DNA of 64,000 nt from NCBI RefSeq assembly GCF_001649575.2, contig NC_051446.1:22986720-23050719 (forward strand), read 5' to 3'. Source of the DNA: Kryptolebias marmoratus (taxonomy: Eukaryota > Chordata > Actinopteri > Cyprinodontiformes > Rivulidae). The translations under genes and the position numbers were made by a program. How positions within the stretch are numbered: position 1 is the first letter of the stretch; each line of letters begins with the position of its first letter. Shown piece by piece: positions 37,001 through 46,000 of the stretch. The notes below the pieces were generated by a model, which saw nothing but the letters and a program-made list of their open reading frames with translations, was not told where the DNA came from and ran no database searches.

Positions 37001-40000
37001 AGACAACACCGGACTTAAAGAAGTCTTGATGTGACGTCCTAATGGCCGCTTCGCTGCAACACTCAGTCCTAAATGTTTTAAATAGATCTGTCGTTTTCAG
37101 ATTTTTGTCAAAAAGAACAATTTTGCAACAAGGTGACCTAGTTTTCTTAGCTTTTCTATTTAAAGAAAACAGTTGTTTTTGCCCGCGTCAGTGTGAGTGT
37201 TTGTCTGTAGCATCACCAAAAGAATCTGACAAACCAGGGGACAGATATTATTAGAAACGTGCAGAAAGTAAACACCGGACAGACACACAACTGATTAACT
37301 TTAAGAGTCAACCTGACCTTTTAAAAAACAAAAAAACAGCAACAAACAGAGGTGGAAACTAAATTTAAAGTCAGTCATTCTTGTCGGGTCGGTAACTTAG
37401 AACATTTGTGAGCAAGGCAACAATTTCAGATCAACTTTTCTTGATTTAGGAAGTAAAAAAGACATAAAAATAACCTTTAAAAGTGGTGTGTGTTAGTTAT
37501 CTCTGGCTGAAAGTCTTCCTAACTCTCAGGAAATCGCTGAATGGTCACAGAACTCCAGAAACTAAAATGCGCTAAAGATAAATAATTATTCTTTATTCCT
37601 TGTGTTTTTAAAACCAGAACATGACTGTATTTCATCGTAAAATATGTGTTTTAATTAAAAATGCTTAACCTCTTCTTCCCTTCAGCATCTGAGGTTGAAA
37701 AAAAAACGACTCTTTAATGAATTCTGAGAAATGTCGACGTGTAATTCATCGTAGTTTGATCCTGAAATGTGTTGCTGTGCTCAGGTATTGACAGTTTTAT
37801 CAGTTCCTGAGTGGATGAGAGGAGTGAAGAATGGTAGATTTTAAAGTTTAACCATTTTATTGCTTATAAATTTTAACTACAACTCTGTCGTTCCTCATCA
37901 AACCGCCATGAGAGGCAGCGGGCGATATGCATTCCTTCAAGGAACGCTAGACCTTTATTTAAATTAAATAATTAGTTTTACTTTGATTGTTGCTATTACC
38001 TAGTGGATTAGTCAACTTGGAGCAAAGATTAGCAGAGAAACAGAAATAAGTTTAAAAATGAAATAAAACTAATGTTTTCAGCTGGTTTGCTGTGAATGTT
38101 TCTTTTCTTTGCAGCTGTGGTGCGTTATCACTTTCTCATCTTCGTTCTCACAATCCCTCCAAATATAGTAACTGCTAATTACAACAGATTCACTTCCTGT
38201 GAACTCTGATCAGCAGTTATGTTTCAGTGACTCACGGCGGTGGATCGCGGGGCTTCAGGTAAGGAAGTAAAATTACATCTCAAACTACTGATTGAGCCGA
38301 GAATAATTCAAATATATGCACGTCACAGGAAATAAAGTTGCACAGATTGTGATTCCACAGCAAGACGAGGAGGAGAAATTGTGAAAAAAACTGTATTCTA
38401 ATCATTTCTGCTGATTAAACCGGCAAAATGTGACATTTACTCCAACACTTATGTGTTCATGTGAAAAATACTGATAGTTATTGTTTATATACTATATAAC
38501 CTGCAAGATGAGAGGTAAACAATTAGGCTTTTTTTTTCCTGTGTGTATATGCATGTTTGTGTGTCTGTTAGCAAAATATCTCATGAACCAGCAGACAAAC
38601 TTTACGATAACTTGTAGAAAAGAGTCGTTAGATGGAAGATCTGCAACCAGATACATTTAAGATGGCTGTTTAATCACCTCTAAGAAACACAAAAATGCCT
38701 ATAATTCAGTTGATTTAACAGATATTGAGCTGAAATCTGATGTGGTAGTAGCTGAGAGTCATTCCCTGAGCGTGATATCACACGAGACGGACGCAGAAAG
38801 GTCTCTCAACATAAGATCTTAGTGTAAAACTCCTTTAATTCCTTTAATTTAAATCCAGCGTTTATCCAGTTTATAATCTGAACTCAGAGGACGTGGAGAT
38901 GCTTGCAGCCGAGACGCGTAACCGAACTCATGCTTTGATAATAACTGACCGCTGCTGTCGTGTAACGTGGACTTAATGCAATTTGGTTTTATTGAACGTT
39001 TCGACAGAGAGAGAGCCGCAGCGTTTCCTCGAGGCCTCCAAGCTTTATCATCTTACAGTTTTAATAAAAACGCAGACGGGGAGGGGATCCATCAGGACCA
39101 GTGGAGACAGAGGCCTCTGTTTCTCTGTTCTCAGGGCTCGACTTCCCACACTCACCACGGTCTAACAGCATGACAGTTTACATAACCACCTCCAGCATGC
39201 TAATGGAGGCCTTCTGCAGCTGCTACACACACACACACACACACTCACAGAGAGCAAGTTGAGTTTTTAAAAGCTTCACTTTCTGTCTTCCAGGGTGATT
39301 ATGTATGCAGCACCTTCCACACTCCACTAGCCGGACTAATTCAGTGCTGGACTTTCTCCTCTTTTGATTCAGTTTTCTCAGCTTTGTTCCCCTAAGTAAG
39401 ACGTTTTCTAACTAACTTGATCTCATTTTTGTTGTTTTATTCCTCTAATGTGTCACTCAGTAATAACAAGTGTGGCAAAAAGAAAGAAAAAAGCGTTGAA
39501 TTGTGAAGCGTTTAGCTGCTCCTCGGTTGTACAGTACGGCCCCCCCGTTGCCCTGGAAACTCAGTGGATACGAGCTTCTTCCTTTTGACAGCTTCTCAGA
39601 AATAAAAGCCCTCCGTCTATTATAATTTACAAGATTAAAAACAATTTATTGACATTATTGCCCAGAAGAAACACACTATTACAGTGTTAAAAAACAAACA
39701 TTAACGATAAAAAAGTCCCATGAAGGTAAAAGAAAAGCGATAATGTATAAAACAATTTAAAACCAAAATTAAAAAGATGGCAGCACTTTTTAAACCAAGT
39801 CTGGATCTGTAGAAAAAAAGCTATAAAATGTTTTTAGCTTTTAATTGTAAAAGATGGTGGAAATCCAGTGTGGCTCCTTCATGAGAACTTCTCCCTGATT
39901 CTCCAAACTCGGATCGTTCTCACTGCTATCCACTGCAGGTAAGATGCTGACAGCTCATAACTCCACCTATCCCATAAACACGCATCTTAAGTTACGAGCA

Positions 40001-43000
40001 GCTCATCAGGTTAGTAAACAAACAGCCGACCTGTCTGAAAATGTCTACTTTAACATTTAATCATCACAAGTTAACGTTCCTTAACAATAAGATTAAAAGA
40101 ACCATCACCAGGAAGCGACTTATGCTAGCTGTTTCCAGTCATTATGCTAAGCTAAGCTAATGATCTCCTGACCACAGCGCCATATGTACTGAGCATTAAT
40201 CTTCTTAGCTACAAGTAAATCTTAACATAAATTAATGCAACTTCCCAAATCTTAATTACCAGCAATTGCAACTAAATCTTTGGTTTGGATATGAATTGTG
40301 AGCGTTCACTTGTTGGTCTTAAGTAAAGCTTTGGAAGACCTTTTTACTACAATCAAAAAAAAGTCAAGGGAGAAAAATGAGATGCTAATTAATAATAGCA
40401 GTGCAGTTCACTTGGAGGTGAGTGAATTGTAGTGAGCCAAATCCCTACTGTACACTGAAGTCTAATGGATTTGATTTAGGTTACCTTTGTATTTACACGG
40501 ATTAACAGAATGTGGATTAAAGACACACAAAACACACTGTTTCTATAAAAAAGTAGCAAAGCATAAAACAACAACAGCGCGCTCACGTGGCACCGCTTCA
40601 CTTCTGACTTCAAAGATCAACGGGGCCACAGCTGGCGGCTGATGTTGGCCTGATTTTAGCCACCGAGCCGAAGAAGAACCAAAGAACGGGGAGGCTGTGC
40701 GGCGTGGCAACGTGGCATCGGAAACAGGCAGCCAAATTAACACTTTCACTTCCAGCAGGAGGAAGATTTCCCTTCTCCTTTTAGACAAAGATCCCACACG
40801 GGGGCAGGCGGTCTAATTGGGATCTTGCGTGATGTAACCCCTCGCCGTGTTGAACTCCTCAGATGGAAAGGTGGATGCCTCTGGGCGATAAACATTGGGA
40901 TTAAAGGCAGTGCAGTGGAGCCGGAGGGGGGTGGGCAGGGCTGGTGAAGGACGCTGTTCCAGTTGTGGCAGATAGTAGGTCAGAGGAGCTAACAGATGGC
41001 CAGGAAACTCCCTTCCTCCCTCCCTCTGCCTGGGATGTCCTATAAAGGCTCTATGGAGAGCTAGCTCAAGCTACCAGCTAAGAGCACACCCGAGGCTCTA
41101 AAGGATATCAAAAGCAGGCAGAAAGTGATATTTTAAATTGCATTTGACTTGAAAATAGTGAAGCAGAATCTATCTGAATGCCTGTGCTCCAGCGTGGCTC
41201 CATCGCACCGACCCTCAGGCTACGACTGGGTGACACACTGGTGTTAACTAACAAGGCTATAAACTCCACCGCCCATCCACAGCGCCCACAGCCGCAGGTC
41301 CACCGCTGCGTTGCTTTGCCTCTCCACTCCGAAAACAGATCTAATTTTGGATTCAGCCAATACGATGTGTGGAGGCGGTGCCGTTTTTTTCAACTTCACT
41401 CTCTCTGCACTTTGCACCAAGCCACTTCCCTTTAAAAACAGCTCAATCTCAACCTCTACCTTAAAAATAGGGCCGAAAATTCATCACCGTCATCGAAATA
41501 TCAGTGTACGCCATTTTAATTTGCAAAGGGCTTCAATCAGTGGCGAACACCAGCTGCATTTACCAATCAGATGGTTCCTTACTGGCCTGAATGCCAGCAG
41601 GCAGTTTGGATGATAGTAGCCGAAATACTTAATAAAGAAAATGTGGGTTTTATCGCGGCTGATATTGTTGTTTATTTCAACAATAACCTGCTTCCTAATA
41701 TTGTGCAGAACTACTTAAAACCCAAAGCAAATTAGGTAACTAACTGTACAAAATGAGAGATTTGTTCAATGACTCCTACTTCACTATTAAGGTGTCATAA
41801 AGCACATATAAAGCTTCCTGTAGCTGTCAATATTAAACCTTCTAACAGTTTAACAACAACGCAGATTAAACAAGTGCTAGATAACTGTTTCCAAATCCTC
41901 CTGTAAGTGGAGCCTGATCCAGATCCTGGATGCTCGGCATGCAAACAGAAAAAAACAAAAAGGATGTGGCCTCAGCCGCCATCACGTTGGATCAATCTTT
42001 CCCTGCCAATAAATCGGATATGAGCTGTTTGTAGGAACGGTTGCGTGGAACCAAAGCCCGTGTATTTTCGGCCAGACAGCCTTTGGTCAGCAGTCATGTT
42101 TGGGCTTATCTCTGACCCTGAGGAGAGACACGGCAGCAGGAGAATAAGGTCAGCCACAGAGGACTAACACCAGAGTGCCTCCTCTAATACATTTTGGGTG
42201 TGTTATATTGCACATAGTACTCAGTATACATATTTTAATCAACTGTCCTTTAATGGGAGCTGCATTTTTATTATTATAACCTTGTTTCCATCTCCCTATC
42301 CTTAATCTATCAGCCAAGAAAACATGTAACCCATAATAAAAGTTAAAAAACAAATGCTCTAATTGTTCCCCAAATAAAATATGATCATTTAATTAAAGTG
42401 AAACCTTTCAGTTCGGCTTCTCTGGTACTTCTGTTTGAAGACATGCAGACTGTTTTTCCTGCCACTTTCAAACGAAGATCTCACCCCGATAAGAGACGGA
42501 TGTCGCAACCATTTTGGTCAGATCAGAGCTTGGAAGTGACAGTCTCCTGCGATCGTGTGAGATATTTGTTAGTGCTTGAAGTATGCGTTGTGATTGACTC
42601 TCAGCGACTACCACGTCCGATTTTTAGCTCAATATTTCTAAAACTGACAGAGTTATCATCATTTTGTGCTGGCTAAAGTCAACTAGCTGTGGCGACCATC
42701 TTGAACTGAGTTGACTCCAAATCTTAATGAGTTGTAGATGTACGTCCAATGGTTATTATCTGAGAGTTTCACTAAAATTCATCCAGTAGTTTATGAGATG
42801 TTTTGCTAACAGACAGACAGGGCTGACACCATCATATGCCAAAGTTTTAAACAAAGAAGTTAAGCAACGTGTAGCACTAAGACTCTCAGCCACTACCACA
42901 TCAAAATTTTAACTCGATGTCTGTGCCGGCCATCTTGAATCGAGTAGACTTGAAGGCAGGGCTCTCCAATCCTGGTCCTCAGGGCCACCATCCTGCATGT

Positions 43001-46000
43001 GTTACTTGTTTCTCTGCTCCAACACACCTGATTCAGAGGTTAAATCACCTCTTCATGTTCTGCAGAAGCCTGTTAATCACCCATTGATTCAGATCAGTTG
43101 TGTTGGAGCAGAGAAACAAGTAAAACCTGCAGGATGGTGGCCCTGAGGACCAGGGTTGGGGACCCCTGCTTTAAAGGAACACAGGCATGGCAGTTTCCTT
43201 TTAGCTCCAACTGTTCCTTTTATTTCCAGAGTCCAACAAAACACACAAATGAATTGAGTTCGAGTCGGATGTTACCTACAGCGCCAACAGTTGAAGACGC
43301 AGACTGTGACTCCGACCAACATCTGCGTCTCTTCCGACAGGTGGGATGACACAGAGCAGCACTCAGACATCCTGAGCGGCTCGTTGCGTAACGTGGCTCG
43401 TCGCAGCAACCTGAGCGAGCGGGTGCGCCCCATAGATGCGTGCCTCCCCACCGCCGCAGGACTGAGAAGTGGGACAGCGTGACCTTGCTGCTAATCTGTC
43501 TGATCTCCCACCCCTCCTGGCTGTGAGTAAGGCACTGCAGGAGAGGCTGGAGGCCACCGAGTCTAAAGCAGCGTGCCGGTTAGGGATACAGAGACATATG
43601 GCGATGCACCCCCCCCTCTCCTCCCCCGTCCCCGGGCAATCCCTCACCTGCTGACCTGTGTTGCCCCAAATGACCCTAAAGTTGCCTTTTTGGTGTTTCT
43701 GTATTTCGCAGCTTGCAGCGACTCTTAAAATAGAACATTTTCTTTATAATTGTGAAAACTATTAACGGTGACAGTTTATTAGAGAAAAGGCAAAGGCGGA
43801 CAATATCGTTTTCCTCGTGTCCGTTACCAAAATATCTCCCGAACCACTTAATGAATTTTAATGAAAACTTGCAGAAAGTAATTACTGCATGTACAGATTG
43901 CATTGACACAATTCAAGATGGCCACCACAGCCACCTGCCCTTCAAAAACAGAAATGGCTGCAAGTCAGTTAATTCTACAAATACTGAGCTAAAATTTGTT
44001 TTTTATACCCAACACATATTTTAAGCGCTAACAGATTATTTAAGATCTTTGTTTATAATTTTGCCGATAACTATTTTAGCGTGAACTTTGACTGTTAGCA
44101 AAATATCTCACGAACCACTTCATGCATTTTACTGAAACTTCCAGGAAATAATCATTTGATGGATCTTTACGGCTGATTAACTTTTGGAGCCAACCCAATT
44201 CAAGATGGCCACCACAGCTAACTGACCTTAGAAAACACAAAAATGGTTACAATTCAGTCCGTTTTGCAAATTTTGCGCTAGAATTTGGCGTGGTGGTAGC
44301 TGAGAGTCATTCACAACAAGTAATCCAAGTGCTACTCATATTGTGTGAGATCATTTCTTAAAACGTCGGGGTCATCCCTGTTTGTCTGTTAGCAAAATAT
44401 CTCATGAACCTTCTGGATGGATGCTGATGAAACTACCAGAAAATGAACATCTACAACGGATTAACCTTTGAGGTTTATCTAATTCAAGATGGCCACCACA
44501 GCTAATCAACAGTTAAAGTTTAATGTGGTAGTAGCTGAGAGTCATTTGCAACACACATCTTGTAAACTCACATTAGATTTTCAAGTTTTGACCAAAAACG
44601 ACTGATCTTAGTCTAAAACTGAGGCCTTTAATTTTAATAAAAGAAACATTTTTGAGTTTTTTTGATTGTTTTGTAATTACAGCATAAAAAAATTATATAT
44701 ATATATATATATATATATGATACCTCCTTGAACAGGCTTTGAAATATTGTGTAGGCAGCAGAAAGCAGGAACAAAGACTACGTGTGGAGAAGTGTCAGAG
44801 TAGGCTGGGTGATGAGTGAGCAAGGTGATTCTGGTGTATGAAAAATAAATCTGATTATTCCTGCTTTGGAGGGAGTGCGAAACAAATCCTGTAGAGATTA
44901 TCTTTTTATTAAAAAAACAAAAAGTTTTTCTCATAAAACGGGAAAAATAATTAAAATTCACAATTTACCAGAAGGCTACGTCCAAAAGTACGAAGTGTTT
45001 GGATACAGAGCGATGAAGAATGAAGCTGAAGCAAATAAATAAGACATGAGAGGCAGCTTCCTGCGCCTGACGAGGAGGAGGAGGCCGTCAGAAGCCGGGC
45101 GGGTCTGTGACGATAACAATGCTGCTATTTTTAATAACAGCAGCAGCCGGGTGACAAAGACCAAAAAAAGGGGGGAGAAGAAGGAGAGAAAGAGTCACAC
45201 AGAGTCGAGCGTGAACCGAAGCCGTTGGCTCGTGAGGACACAGAGGAGCGCTGAGTGTAAAAAAAAAAAAAAAAAAACGAGGACAAAGAGAGGCTTGAAC
45301 CCATCCAACCACCGTCACCAACGCAGGACTCAAACCGGGCAGAAAAATGCAGCAAAACTGGACACTTCCTGTTTGGAGGAGAGGTGACATTTGAGCTGCA
45401 TAATGACGCCCCTCCTATTCCACCTCGCCGCCTTTCTGCTCCCATCTACCCGTGCATCCATCTCCATAACAAAGGCCACACTGATACGGAGGGCGGCGAC
45501 AACCAAAATCAGCTTTTTAATCAAGAGCCGGTGACTTTCTTTTAGTTTTTCTTGCACCATAAATAATCCTTCTCTTTGATGTCTGCTTTGGATTTTACTG
45601 TTTGTTTCTTGAGGATTATTTTCTGATGAGCAAACGTACTTTATTAATGATATATGTAGGATTCGCATAACTTTTAACATTTGCTCACAATACGGTGGAT
45701 CTGCGGTGCCACTGTCCCATAATCCTGAGGCTACAGGTTCAAGCCCAGGTTGAGTAAAACAAAACACCAATATTTTGCATGATTTCTCTCTCTGTATAAG
45801 AGATTTTTAGAGCTCATATGTGACACATATAGGTCTAAAATCTTTTTTTTGTTGTTTTATTTCTACATAGAAGCTTTTTTGAGATGGCACACATGTTAAA
45901 TTATGTCTCTTTTTGTCGCAAACACTGAAATATGAAGTCAGAGAAGCTGAGCCCTGCCGGACAAAGTGCAGCCATGAGAAAATAACAACATCAGCCCTTG

